Positions 14,113 through 27,420 of a DNA stretch of 64,000 bases are shown piece by piece. The DNA lies in assembly GCA_916700875.1 (NCBI GenBank), contig CAKAKS010000072.1:35734820-35798819 (forward strand), given 5' to 3'. Source of the DNA: Sebastes aleutianus. Taxonomy: Eukaryota > Chordata > Actinopteri > Perciformes > Sebastidae. A program made the translations under genes and the position numbers. Each line of letters starts with the position of its first letter. The stretch's first letter is position 1. The notes below the pieces were generated by a model, which saw only the letters and a program-made list of their open reading frames with translations, made no database searches and was not told where the DNA came from.

Positions 14113-14910
14113 GGGCATTTATAGGGATGTGAAAGCTGTTATTGGGCAGGTCAGTGGAGTGGAACTGTCAGATAATAGGCTAGTTACCGTGGCAGCACAT
14201 GAATGAGGGATGGAACGGAGGAGGGAGACAGAGGGAATAGAAACGCTCAACTCACTCCTTAATCAGACGGTAAACTGGAAATCTGGGGAGTTTCGACTCC
14301 CCGCTGAAACGGATGGAGAGAAGGGGAGGGCAGAAAAAAGTAAGTGAGTGAGCGAGATAGATAGAGGATGACAAAGGGAGGAGGACAGAGGAAATGTGAA
14401 TGGGCATGGAGCAGAGATAGAGATACAGAGAGGGAGCATATTACCATTCCCAGGGAGCCAGGTGTTTATTTCTCTATTTGTAAACGCTGGCTTCATTACC
14501 CAGAGTTCAACAGGAGCAGTCTGAGCTGCGGCTGCATCAAGGTCACACTAATCAGACGGGCGAGTAGGAAGAGAGACAGAAGAGGGAACACAAATTATGT
14601 AATGTATCCTCTCTGCTACTCTTGCCCCTCCATCCTTGCCATTTCCTATCTGTCTCTGGTCTCTCCTCCTCCTCCCCTCCTCGCCTCCCTCCATCTCCCC
14701 TCGCTCCGTGGTCCACAGGGAGCACAACTCTCCAAGCCGTCTCCCACTCTCTCTGATGGAGACGGACAAACTCTGCTTTGTGGAATGACACTTGTTTGTA
14801 TGTCTGTGTTCATATATCCCCAGTTTATTTGAAGCATTGCAGCACTCTGCAAAACCTACTTTGTTGCATTATACAGTTGTTTTTGTTGGTCAGAACCACG
14901 AGGAAACAGT
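13531..14910. other. gene-free stretch with CT microsatellite and possible regulatory island
   Basis: 13740-14030 is complex (GACGGTTAATAGATTTAGCC, CATCAATTTATCCGCCG, ATCTCGCTAATCTTGGGC, CGTAAATGTTTATAACACG). A CT microsatellite is at 14081-14110. Beyond it purine- and pyrimidine-rich strips give spurious frames on both strands. Confidence 0.4.
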
Positions 14911-15400
14911 CTGCAGAAATGGAATATCATATTAATAAGTATGTTTTCATTAGTGTATAATCACTTGAAAATAAGAATCGTTGTGTTTTCGTTAGCTTAG
15001 AATGAGCCGTTTATATCTACATAGGGAGCGGGTCCTTTTCCACGGAGTCCAACATGTTGCACCGCCATGTTTCTACAGTAGCCCAAACGAATGGACAAAC
15101 TATACTCTTAACTTTTCCTGCTTGGGCTGGAGACGATAACGTTACTCGCTCCCGCTGCCGCTCTCTCTCTCTTGCTACACCACTCACTTCCCACGGACAC
15201 ACACACTCTACGCACTGGCTCTGCTCTAAATGACCTACGCTATTCTTACAACAACTGGTTCGAGAGAGCTCCATTCGTGTTTTCGTGTCGGCCACCGTAG
15301 CTCTCCAACACGCTTGGCACACAGGAGAGGCCTAAATTTGGTTGTAATCTCCTCACTTCACCGCTAGATACCACCAGATCTTACACACTGGACCTTTAAG
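14911..15400 (-). mobile_element. TTAA-type MITE, AGGTCCAGTGTGTAG family, reverse
   Basis: It ends TTACACACTGGACCT-TTAA. The interior (GGAGCGGGTCC, CACCGCCATGTTTCTACAG) matches 27549-28032 in reverse. The left end is lost. Confidence 0.8.
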
Positions 15401-16049
15401 GTTCTTTATAGGTTAAACTTTGAACACTTGAAGTGATAAACTCTAACTGAAAGCACAGAAATGCCAGTACTTCACCAAACTGTTGGTACTCCACGTAGAC
15501 ATTAGCTATCAAATTATCTGGAATTGACCATTCATAGCAAATAAATTACAGTTAGATTAGCAGAAAAGTCGAATCTACTATTTGCAGGAGCTTTCATCAT
15601 TGTGCTGAGAGAACAAAACTATAGTATATTCAATTGTAAACAAAACTGCCTCAATGATTAAAGGTCAACCCTGTCTCCTACAAAATTACATTCCCATACA
15701 ACTGAACTGCATTCTCTATTACGTTTCGAGGGACACATTTCTTCTCCCGGATTACAGTCACAGTTCTTAACAGTTCTAAACATGTGGTTGACGTTGTAAA
15801 TTGAAACAAAACAAAACAAAAAAATGCAACAAAACTACTTCGTTAGTTTTAGTAAAAACATCATGGTTTGGCTTAAAATGACTAGTGAACATTGACTTTT
15901 AGTTTCACACGGGACATGAATAGTTGTCTCCTGGAGTTAAAGTCTTGTGTTTGTTGGATGCAACGACCACCCCACCCGCCAGCCATCAGTCGACTTTCTT
16001 GTTTGTTATACTCGTTATTATACCACATAACTTTCAATAGCGTTATTAT

Positions 16050-16550
16050 TAGGGCTGTCAAAGTTATACCACGTTAACACAATTTAGTTTTAACGCCACT
16101 AATTTCTTTAACGCATTATTGCAGCTTGTAATTTTTATTATATGTGCTATGGAAATGGGTTCTATGGCTACCCACGAGTCTCCCCTTTACAGACATGCCC
16201 ACTTTATGATAATCACATGCAGTTTGGGGCAAGTCATAGTCAAGTCAGCACACTGACACACTGACAGCTGTTGTTGCCTGTTGGGCTTGAGCTTGCCATG
16301 TTATGATTTGAGCATATTTCTTTATGCTAAATGCAGTACCTACACATTTATACATTATACATACATAATACATTTATACATCTATACACATTTGCATAAG
16401 GAAAGCTATTTGCCCACTCCCATGTTGATAAAGAGTACTAAATACTTGACAAATCTCCCTTTAAGGTACATTTTGAACAGATACAAAAATGGACTATGGA
16501 CAATCATGCCATTAATCGCGATGAAATATTTTAATCGATTGACAGCCCTA
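16050..16550 (-). mobile_element. TAGGGCTGTCAA-TIR DNA element, internally deleted
   Basis: Both ends are present (TAGGGCTGTCAAAGTTATAC and GATTGACAGCCCTA). At 501 bp it is shorter than the ~665-730-bp copies, missing part of the interior. Confidence 0.85.
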
Positions 16551-18296
16551 GATTTAATCTGACTTTTTAAGCAAAGATAAGATAATAATATATTATGAAA
16601 GTTTGAAATATAAAATAGTTTTTTCAATAACTCCTATATTCCTCAACCTAACACATGCATGGGTTTAGAAAAGCTACATTTTACCTTTTAAATACACAAA
16701 TAACACCATTTGTTCGTAGAGGAAAATGCCCGTTTTGAGCAGACTGAAAGCCAAAACGGAGAGAAGAAAACTGGTGTGATTTCAAAATGTGTTTGCATTA
16801 CTGAGGCCGTGACCTCAGCAGTCACATTTTGACCCTGAGTTCAAGCAGCATTGTTCTCACCAGCCCCAACAAGCCAAACTACACACATAAACACTCCAGA
16901 GCTCAAATAAACCACTCAAAACAAGCTCGACGTGATTATTGCACCCTCAAGTGTGAATTATGGTTCGATATGTGAAGGTATCTGTATGCATGTGGGTGTG
17001 TATTAAGATAAGAAAAGCTTCACGTGGTATTGTAATAATCACAGATTCTTTTGATGTCCCGGACTTGAAAAAGGCTCTCGACAGGGCTGTTCTCCAAACT
17101 GCTAATCTCTCAAAGGTAGTGAAGAGGAGGAGGAGAGGCAGGAGGAAGAAAGAAAACGAGTAGAAGCGAGGAAGGAAATGGAGAAAGGGAAGGAGAGCGG
17201 TGGTGGTGGAGGAGGAGATCAGTGAGAAGGAGGCCAGGCTCGTGGAGCGATGGAGGGCAGGAATGGGAAAATGAATGAGAGGAAAAGTGATAAGAACTCT
17301 TGCTTTTGAACTTGAAGAGCTTAATTTGAAATGTCAGGGCTACCCCCACCTCCCCCATCATCCCCGCTCCTCCCGCCTCCTCCCGCTCCTCAGGAGTCCC
17401 TGTTGTGCAGTAGTGTGGATTAAAATAATTAAACAGGCTCTGTTTTAATTAAGACAATAAAGCCGGAGGTCTCTAGGTAAGACCTGAGAGAGACTGAGAG
17501 AGAACGAGAGGGAGGGAGATGATAAAGTGGTCTAACGAGAGAGGCGGGATGATAGGAGTTACAGAGGGAGATCCATTATCTTCATTACTTATCTATCTTG
17601 TCTATTTCTAGGCATGAGATTGCATTATCTCTCTCTACACAAGTATGTTTGCACTGGTCCTCCATGTACCAAAACCCATGTGTATGTACTGTGTGTGTAG
17701 GTGTTGAGGGCTGCATGTGTAATGACTGAGGCCTGAGCATGAATGTATAAATGCGTTTATATTGCTTTTCCCCCCTCCCGCCTCTGAAGCGTGCATGTTT
17801 GTGCGTGTGCATCTTTATTTCGTCTTCCTCTCGGCCTGCTAATGAAATATTTATTTATTTCTCAGAGCGAGGGCGCCGGGTGGCGAGAAACTCAAATGAA
17901 ATGTCATATCTCATTGTGTCTCCCCGTGAGGAGGAGGGAGGAAGGGGGGAATAGAGGAAGAGAATTGCTGCTGAATTATATACGGAGGATTCAGAGGGGA
18001 GTGATTACAGGACGAAGAGGGAGGGGATATGAAGAGGAAGACGGTGAGAGAGAGACGGGGAGGAAGAAGTCATTCATCTCCCATCACTTATTGTGGTGTG
18101 TGTCATGTCGCGTCTCTGTAACATCATCAGCCCGCGGTTGTGAGCTTCAGATGTTGAACTCTGACTGTTGTGACTCCTGTTTGCTGTAGCACTCACACAC
18201 TGAAGTGAGCCACAACAACAGTGTTTTAACACAGCTAGTCATACCAGAGGGACCAGCTACTGCTTATCTAGTAGTAGCTGTTATCATTGCACTGAG

Positions 18297-18341
<45 letters not shown>

Positions 18342-19174
18342 TGGGCCTTGCCACCAACACGTAGGAGATTAGAACTTCTTAATCTTCCCTCGCCCCTACC
18401 TGTGTGCCACAAACACATGCAACTCACTGTGCTGTTTCCTAAAGGGAGAGTCTTGGGGTAACGCTACGACCTGCAACGTACGGCGTCACATGACAGACGG
18501 AAGGTGGCAGTAGGCTACTTCCTGGTAGCCATGCTAGCTTGTCTAATTGTAGGCTACTGTAGATAACCGGTGAAGAAGCACATAACCAGACTGTTGTCAG
18601 GTTATTAAATAGGCGTTATCAGTCGCTATAAGCCCCATAGATGTGGGTCAGTAGGGGCCTACTACATCCACTAGTAGGTTTTATCATCTATTCACATGGT
18701 AGATCACCGAAAGAAGGTATAAAAGAACATGACAGCAACCTCTAACAACCGTAGTAATTATGATAGGAGCAGTAGTAGTACAGACTGTGAAACTCCATAA
18801 GGGGCGGAGGTCGGAGACGATGGATGGGACACAAAACACAGGGTTTTCACCCAGGAGACTGGAGTTTGCATCTCGTGTGAAACAAACAATGTGTAGCTGT
18901 CCTTGTGTTTGTGTTATTTTAACCCAAAACAGTGTTTTTTCCTAAACTTAACGAAGTGTTTGTTTTTGCCTAAACCTAAAGAAGTTATAGTTTCGTTGCA
19001 TAAACCTAAAGAAGTTGTAGTTTTGAAGCCTAAACCTAAAGAAGCCTTTTTGTTTGTGTTCAAAATGTGACATTTCATTCAGTTTTACAACATGTTTGAA
19101 CGTGTTGCTTTTAAGTTTTTCCTTTTCACTTTTACAAAGTATAGGCCTCTACCGATGGTGCTTACAGCTGATAA
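16551..19174. other. gene-free stretch
   Basis: 17105-17260 is purine-rich. 17395-17470 (TAAAATAATTAAACAGGC, TTTAATTAAGACAATAAAG) and 17840-17930 are complex and TAAT-rich. A CA microsatellite is at 18298-18340. 18830-19060 carries CCTAAACCTAAAGAAGT repeats. Confidence 0.4.
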
Positions 19175-19650
19175 CGCCTTTATCGTAAATTTCTTTATTC
19201 TAAACATTATTTAATAATGATATTCCGCTATTTCACAATAGCTGATAATTAATTTAATACATTTAATAATATAATAAAAAATTAAATTTATTAGCAAATA
19301 ACTTATTTGAAATTTCTTAAAAAACTCCCTGAATCATGACATTAGCTACCAGTTTACATTTGTGTCGACAATAAGTCACACAATGGTGAGATTTGTACCT
19401 GATCAGAAGTGTCTTCTACTAGTTTTGGTTTTCCACCTCAGATTTTCCGCTGCTTCTCAAGATTAAGGGCCTTATTTTAACCATTAAATACTATTTTTGC
19501 ATATAATTATTAAATCATGTTTAGAATAAATTAATTTTTGATAAATTATTAGGTAATTTGGCAGTAATTCCAAAGAAATTTCAAATAGGTTACTTGCTAA
19601 TTATCAACTAATTACCATGAAATGTGCAGATCTGTAAAATGAAGTGTTTA
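19175..19650 (-). mobile_element. long-TIR element, right-arm copy
   Basis: It ends CTGTAAAATGAAGTGTT, the inverse of the GGTAACA arm. The interior is shared with 22915-23430. Confidence 0.75.
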
Positions 19651-19745
19651 ACCGTGTTTAGTGCTAATTAGCAAATGTTAGCATGCTAACACGCTAAACT
19701 ATGATAGTGAGCATGGTAAACATTACACCTGCTAAACATCAGCCC

Positions 19746-22700
19746 ACATGATGATGAGGGTCAGGTCTCTGTTCCCTCGAGAGTTTCCTAACATGACCGT
19801 ATCCTCTCACTGAGCCTTTCTCACGACCCTGCATGTCTGCGCCGCAGGTGCAAAAACACACCGAAACAAACAAACAAACTGTGAAAACAAATGCCGGCTA
19901 ATGACGGGACAGCTGCGCTCCGCTCACCAGGGTTCTCTCCATTAGTTAAATGCTTCTTTACGACTTTCCCTGAAGGAGTTAATGTGTCGGGGAGTTAAGA
20001 GTGAGAGAGAGGTCACACCTCAGCATTCAATACGACTCATGTCTGCGTCAATTCTCCATCTGTGTTGAAGATTTGCTGTAGATATACACACTTAAACCTG
20101 CACTTAAGGGTGGAAAGTGCACAGTTGTCACCTGCTTGCAGAATGCAAAGTTTAACTGTTGCAGAATGGAATATAATTTATTTGTTTAATCCATTTTTAT
20201 CTTTTTGTTTTGTTTTCATTTTTATTTTCTGATCTTATTTTTAAGCTAAACGTCATTAAATTCAAAGTTATTTCTACAGAGCTCTGCAGCAAACGACTGA
20301 CTGACAGCTGTAGATACTCAGACTTCCAGCAGCACAAGAGCATGACCAAAGAAACCATTTGCAGCGACACACTGAACCCTCAGCTGTGTTCAGAAGCAGG
20401 AGGTTGATTATAGTACAAAGGTGCGTTAGAGAGTAAAACAGAGAGCTGATACTGGGCCAGCTTTTCCTCCGTCAGTGGTTCAAAAACCCGTCCACCCTTT
20501 AGGACGTTAATATTTCAGTCTGGGTCCACCAATAAAATACCGGGGCTATATTTGGGGCTAAAACGTCAGCCTGAAATGAATTTTGTGGGTAGGAATATTG
20601 CTGCGCTGTGTTCGGGCCGGGGGCAAGAAATGAGACTGTCACACGTACAATATTCAATAACGAAATCCCATCATCCTCTACTGCAGGCCAGCCCTAAAAC
20701 TACGCCAGTCAGCTCCTGACACTTCCAGGAGTTCAAGAAATAATTTGCAGTGAGGTGACGTCTTTCAGTTCGTATTTGGTGAGGTCAGACTGTATCTTAT
20801 TTATACTTTGAGACTATGCTGCTTAAAGGTTCTCTATATGATATCCAAAGCGTTAATATAGCAGCAAACAACTATTGTGTATGTAAACATATAGAGGAGT
20901 AATGTCTACCTGAGCAGAGAATGAAGTCACTCTCCCTCTGTGTGTGTTGTAATCAGAGCTTCTCTGTTTGTTGACATATCCGGGCCGTGCCTTTTAGTGC
21001 ATGTTAGTGCATGTGGGCGTGCCCCACTGGCTCGCTCACGGCCGCCACTCTGAAATGCGTTCATACGGCGGTTACAGCTGATAACAGAAGAGTAGGGCCC
21101 ACCCTCCAGTTCTACCTCAGGTAAAAAAAAAAAAAGATCTGCTGAGTTGCAGACGTCTCTTTCCAATGTAAGTCTATGGGAAAAAGTAATTTTGGACCCA
21201 ATGGCATCACGTGACGGACACGGAAGTTGTAGTACCGCCGTTTAGCCACTATGAAAATTGGCATCACCAACTGGTGCTCTTTCTGAGGGCTTGGTATCCA
21301 TCCCGTCGACATCATTTTTTAGTTGTAACGGAAGCTGATTTTACTCAACATTTTTTATATTGATCAAAGAAATATGTCAATATATGAGTTGTTGTTTCTT
21401 TAAGTTGACTTACAGCAACTTGTAGGCCTACAGCTGCATCTCATACATGCTTGATGCCATTTTTCTGTTTTCATGAATGTGGTTAACTACAGTAGCTAGG
21501 ATGACACCATTCTTAAAGCTTTGATTTGTCAATTGTTTCTCTAAATGTTGGGAACAGCCTTCAATGGGCACAACACTAAACCTATTTAAACTGCTGAATT
21601 AATCATTGTTAGTTTGGGAAAGCTCAAAGAAAACAAAATTTGGGCAACACCGATTTCACACCGGAAAGAAGCTTTTTACTCTATTCAGACTGGACTGCAC
21701 TTCTTTAGGAGTCCAGATGAATCTTTGTTTAAAGGCCTCAGTGGAGCTTTAAATGTTGACTTCTAATGAATGAGGGGCCGTTGTACGTTACCCTAGCCCT
21801 TGTGATTAGCTTCTCAGATGCACGTGTGTCTAGTTTTTCTATGAAATCACCCTCTCAGGTGAAGTCTGCTGTGAGGGACTATTTTGCATTAAAAGAGGCA
21901 ACAACAACCCTTGTTCAAAAATACATGAAGGCGTGAGAGATTGAAATGTTCAGTCCCGCTGTTCGGTAAAACAAAGTACAGCGTGTTGTTTTCTGTTTGA
22001 TGACATATGCTGGTGTCTTATCTCATGAATAAAGTGAGCTTTAGAGTAACGCTGTACGCAGAAGGCTGGCCAGCCTCAGTCTGGTGTGTAATAGCAGCAG
22101 GCATGTGGGAGTGTTTAATGGAGAGTGGAGTCATTTGCGCTTTTTAATGATGATTAGAGGAGGAAATTGGCTCAGATTTACAGTGTCACCACCGAAACAG
22201 AGGAGGGAGAAAATAGAATAAAGGCCTCTAAATTGTCTGATACTTGTGTGTGTGTGTGTGTGTCTGTGCACAGGTGTGAGACAGAGAGAGAGAGAGACCC
22301 GTAACGTACGACTGACCCCCCTCACAACACCCATCCACCCACACACCTCCACACCTCCACTTCCAGAGGAAATGTATCACTTAAACCAACTGCAGCTCAG
22401 CTCACAGAACCTAATGAATCTGGACTCAATTTTACGCCTAGCTGCCCTTCCCACTGACACACACACACACACACACTCCCTCTCTCGCTCACACACTTAA
22501 ATACTGAGGCAGTCTTACCTAGAGCCGGGTGGTAGTCTTTGTGACGTAGAGAGGAAATTGGAACAGTGTGATTATGGCACTGATTGGCAGAAGAGTCTCT
22601 TCTGTCTTCTCATCAACACTTTATTCTCCTTTTTGACCTCTCCATTATCCGACAAAAACCTCCTGACGTGCTGTACAGTACAACGCTGCCTCTTCATGGT

Positions 22701-22914
22701 CCTTTATATCTTTTCTTCTAGACCTCTCGGTCCCACATTTTCTTTCTCTACTGATTGCTCTACAGGCCTATTTGCCAAATTATTAGAGTGAAGAAAAAGT
22801 GCAGTGGAGGAATAAAATGAATTTGCTGAAGGTGTTTTTTATATTTACAAAATGCACAGGATCTTGTCCATGAAATGTTTTGTGAGCCTGATATTCAGAG
22901 TAAATAGATATTAT
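19746..22914. other. gene-free stretch with possible regulatory islands
   Basis: Complex islands are seen at 19850-20010 (GCCGGCTAATGACGGGACAG, CCATTAGTTAAATGC), 20450-20700 (TTAATATTTCAGTC, CACCAATAAAATACC, CAATAACGAAATCCC) and 22000-22240. GT and CA microsatellites lie at 22243-22264 and 22457-22482. No gene is supported. Confidence 0.35.
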
Positions 22915-23430
22915 GGTAACATTTCATTTTACAGGTCTGGAAATGTCATGGTAATTAGGTGATAATTAGAAAGTAACCTATTTGAAATTTCTTTGGAATT
23001 ACTGCCAAATTACCCCAATATTTACCTCATAATTTATCGAAAATTACTTTATTATAAACATTATTTAATGAAATGTTCCGCCATTTCCCAAAGGCTGGTA
23101 ATTTATTTAATACATTTCCAAGAAAAGAATACAAAGTTAATTGATATGCTTTATTTCTGTGTCTGCTAATAAATAGATGATAATTAGCAAATAACTTCTT
23201 TGAAATTTCTTAAAAAACTCCCTGAATCATTACATTAACTACCAGGTTACATTTGTGTGGACAATAAGTCACACAATGGTGAGATTTGTGCTGATCAGAA
23301 GTGTCTTCTATTAGTTTTGGTTTTCCACCTCCAATGAAGAGCAGCGCACAGCCGCTTCTCAAGCCTTAGGGCCCTATTTTAACGATTATATGCTATTTTA
23401 GCATAGAATTATTAAATTATTAAATTATGA
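22915..23430 (+). mobile_element. long-TIR element, GGTAACATTTCATTTTACAG
   Basis: It begins GGTAACATTTCATTTTACAG. The interior CACACAATGGTGAGATTTGT, AGAAGTGTCTTCTATTAG and AAAAAACTCCCTGAATCAT is shared with 19175-19650. Confidence 0.8.
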
Positions 23431-25160
23431 CACAGTCGCACATGATTTTTTTTAGATTACCTGTCTCATGCAATACTGTCAGGATTTAGTGACCGTTTCA
23501 AAAAGTAACTTTTTTTTAATCATATTTGCTCTATTTCTACCTGCTGCTGCTTCAAGTAACACCACTTCCAGAGTTATTTAACCCAAACCACGACCTTTAC
23601 CTAAACCTAACTAAGTAGTTTTGTGTCCTAAACCTGTGAAGACTGTGAAGACGGAAGTTTATTTTGAAAAGACTGGAGAGGGAAATTGACACGTGCGTCA
23701 CGTGTTGCTGGCAATTCTTGGAAAACGCATGAAAATGAAGAATCACTTTTCGGAAGATATCATACGAACCGTTGTATGAGGATACGTTGACCCACTTATA
23801 GTCGTCTCTACAAAGCTGTAATTAGCTTGGTTGTTACAACAGGGGAAACAGCTGCTAATGAATACAAAAAACTATTTGAATTGCTGAGAAAAAAAATGGG
23901 TACATGTGTAGAAAGGACTTCTCTGACTTTGACACCAGATAACACAAACCTTTTTGAATCACTAACATTTGAGACGTGGGCGATTGAGAGGTCTGGAACC
24001 AGGTACCTACAATTCTCTTGGAAAGCATTTTGAGGTTTTTTTTAAATATTCACAATTAACATTTAAAAATGTCCCATTTTTAAATGTTAATTGTGAATAT
24101 TTTAGACCAAAACCCTTCAGTTTGGTGAAAACAAGCTGCTGAACTGGTCTCCCTCCTCCACTGAGGCCTTTGAGTGAAAAGCTCTTCAAAATGGCTTTAA
24201 AAAAAAAATGACATTTAGTGTGAAATCACTCAAACAATTTTGATCATAGATAACAACTTGAGAGGAGAGCAACCCCTTAAAATACAGGTCTGTTATGATT
24301 CACACAAACCGCCCAAAATGTCTCTCTGAAACACACAAAGAGAGACACACAATCACGCCACATACATTCAGTAATTCTCAAGAAGAGCTGTGCAGCTTCT
24401 TTCTTTTTTTTTGGTGGAGAGCCGTAGCATGCATTCCTCTATTAAGATATGTAAATTCATAATCTCTCAAATACCCATTTTTACATCCATTTCTGTCTGT
24501 CATTCAAACAGCCTTCATTCTCTCCTTCTGTCTGGTGGTTTGTGTGTCTATCTGTCTGCTCCGTGGCCCTCTCCCCTCTGCCTCCATCCAAACAGCAAAC
24601 GCCAAAGAAGGAGACTTGTCTCGTCCCTAAAGGCCAATTGTCAGGCATAATTACCATCAGAGAATTAGAGGTTGAAAAAGCAGATTAGATTAGAGCGTGT
24701 GTTTCATTTTTTCCCCCTCTCCTCTTCTTTTTGCATTGTTCCTCTGCACTCTTTATTTTTCTCATTATTATAGAATTAAAGAAGAAAGAAATGGAAAATT
24801 AAAGAAAAAACAACGTTGAAAAAGAAAAAAATCTGCAAGAGAAAATAACAGTTCGCATCAGGGCTGCAGCTAACAATTACTTTATAATTTGTCCATTATT
24901 TTTACTATTGTTTAGTGTAAAATATCAAGTAGTGACAAATGCCACTTAACACTTTCCTAGAGCACGAGGTGACATCTTTAAATGTCTTGTTTTGTCTGAA
25001 TAACAAGTCAACACCAATAGATATTCAATTTAATATGATATATATAAGTGAAAAGCAGCAAATCCTCACATTTGTGGAATTAAGAAACTAAATGTCTTCT
25101 TGATTAATGATGATTCATTAATTACGAAAACTATAATTTTTCTGTCCATCGACTGACGTA
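23431..25160. other. gene-free stretch with repeat fragments
   Basis: 23460-23555 is an inverted arm of the CAGTGGGTAGA family. 23575-23760 belongs to the CCTAAACCTAACTAAGT family. 24560-24710 is complex (GGCATAATTACCATCAGAG) and may be regulatory. A poly(A/T)-rich strip follows. Confidence 0.45.
24044..24102. repeat. perfect 27-bp hairpin with 5-nt loop
   Basis: 24044-24070 is exactly complementary to 24076-24102, with loop GTCCC. Weaker complementarity extends outward for some 15-20 bp. It could be the centre of a palindromic MITE or an RNA hairpin. Confidence 0.9.
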
Positions 25161-25283
25161 TAGGGCTGTTAAAGTTAACATGATAATAACGCGTTAACGC
25201 AAATTAGTTTCAACGCCACTAATTTCTTTAACACTTTAATGCAATTTGAGATTTTTAATTAACCTCTTAAAAATCCATTACAC
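25161..25283 (-). mobile_element. truncated TAGGGCTGTCAA-TIR element
   Basis: TAGGGCTGTTAAAGTTAACA and TTTCAACGCCACTAATTTCT match the right-end part of the family in reverse. The rest is absent. Confidence 0.75.
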
Positions 25284-25500
25284 ATGTTACGATACGATAC
25301 AACTTTATTGTTAGTTTGCACTGAAATTCATTTTGCATCCATAGGCAGCTCAGTTTGAGAAAAAAGTACACATACAAGAGACATACTGTTAACATAAACA
25401 GACAGACAAGTAAGACCCATCAGACAAAAAACAAAACACATCACAATTATTCATACATAACCCATTCAAAAATGATCATCTATCCTTTGGATTTAGCAAC
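25284..25500 (-). mobile_element. LINE 3' end, ATCGT tail, reverse orientation
   Basis: ACGATACGATACAACTTTAT onward is the reverse complement of the tail at 59560-59822. It interrupts the DNA element starting at 25161. Confidence 0.75.
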
Positions 25501-25720
25501 ATGTTGAGTATGTAGTTCATAGTATGCGATTTCGGACACCATTGTGTTGCCTAAACCTAACTTCCTGGGAAAAAGGACGTTTATTTTGAAAGGACACTAT
25601 GCATGTAACGAGCGTATATTGAAACACCGTCCCTGACACGTCCAAAAGTAACGCAAGAGGGGTACCCTGTGCGGGAGTATTTGACGAGTTGGGAGTGAGA
25701 ACGTGTTGATTGGATAAAAA

Positions 25721-25996
25721 AAAAAACGTATATGAAAAATACGGCTTTGGTGTGCAAAGACCTTAAAACAGTTTCAACCAAAAAATGAACATTATAACCT
25801 TGATGATTTATTGCAGGACTGTTGTATTAGAGTGTTTGTACCTAATAAACCACTAACTGAGTGTACATAGTCTAAAGTATAGACACACACATACAGACAC
25901 ACACACTTATTGATTGACTGGGCAAGCCTTCAATAAAGCTCCCCCCCCTCTGCAGCCGTCTACCCTCCTCCAGACACACAAGCTACATAAACGTCA

Positions 25997-26032
<36 letters not shown>

Positions 26033-26226
26033 ACACTTTCTCTAAAGCTCCAACACGACCACAAACAAGCGTAGTGCAACTGTGTTTGATAGAGTGAGGA
26101 CTAAAGCTCGATTTGGTCCTTTGGCACCCTGGAGTTTGGATCCTGTCCCCGCTCTTTGGCTATCCTCTGCCATCTCTGCCTTGCCAACACTGTCGTTCTC
26201 TTTCTTACGCACACACACTCACACAC

Positions 26227-26276
<50 letters not shown>

Positions 26277-27420
26277 CATGCCAACTGTTACACTATCCAA
26301 GCCAGAATGACCATGTGTTGTTGTATCCTTCTAATGTCTCCATCATAACAGCAGCGCTTCTAATAGCACTTGATCACTTCTTCTATGACACCATGCGGTT
26401 TCTTTTTCTTTTCTAATATTCTCCGCTGGTATTCAGATCAATAGAGGCTGACATCATTATAATGCAGCAGGCCGATCTTTACTCACACACACTTGCCCCC
26501 CCACACACACACACCTCCTAGAATCAACACAATAATTGAAATATTTTCAACCTGATTAGGTCTGGCCTGCTGGCTGGGTCGGTTGCTAGGGCTGTGCTCC
26601 CTGGTTGCTAGGGGGAGTAAATCATCTGGCATTATTTGATTTCTGTTCCAGATATGAAACCGTTACCGCGGCGATTAAATGTCTCACAGCTTAGACACCT
26701 TGAGGGGGGGAAAAGACTGAGGAAGAGAAAAGGGAGAGAGATTAAGTTGAGGAGGGAGGGAGGGAGGGGAGGAGAAACCCCTCGTGAGAAAGAAATATGA
26801 GAAAAGGTGAGAATGATAAAGCCTAAATACAAAAATCCAGCGTTTGTGTGAGAGAGAGAATAACAGGGTAATAAGGATGAAATGTTTGCCTGCACTTCCA
26901 AGTCTCAGTTGGCTGTTCTTTCCTCCCGACGACTGACAGGTTAGCGTGTGCACATGTGTGACGACGGCGTGTTTATGCGATGCATGCGTGCACGGTTTCC
27001 GATGGCGCTGACAGGCATGCGTCTTAGTGCGTGTGCATGCTCATGGAGTTGTTGATATAGAGATGTCTACAGAGTCACGATGAGGGCGCAGGGATCCACC
27101 TACACATGGGAGCTGTGGGCGTTCTCAAATGTTTATAAAACACAAACTGAACCAAGTACTCCCACTGGAACACACGTTATACACAGAAGGAGACGAGCAC
27201 AGAGACGAGAAAAGACAGAGTGAAGGGAAATGACTGTCACTCTGAGGGATGCTGTTCTACTTGCTTCTAAAATGTGATTATTTATTGAGCAAATGGTTCC
27301 ATGCAAACACATGTACGTATTTATTATTACTTATTATCTAAAAACTCCATAAGCCTAAAATGTAGCTATAATTTCAATAGTTTCTAAAGTGTATCTGTCG
27401 TATCTGCACTACTCTCATTC
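25721..27420. other. gene-free stretch with long CA microsatellites and a possible regulatory island
   Basis: CA repeats lie at 26000-26030 and 26209-26274. Complex sequence at 26420-26700 (AGATCAATAGAGGCTGACAT, CAATAATTGAAATATTTTC, GGCATTATTTGATTTCTG, GCGGCGATTAAATGTC) could be an enhancer. The GGGGGCGGAGG-like purine strip beyond explains the short frames. Confidence 0.4.

Noticed and set aside
14368..14832. 154-codon plus-strand frame, the longest outside uncx
   Set aside because: Composition-driven: purine- and pyrimidine-rich strips with overlapping frames on the other strand, and no domain or splice context.
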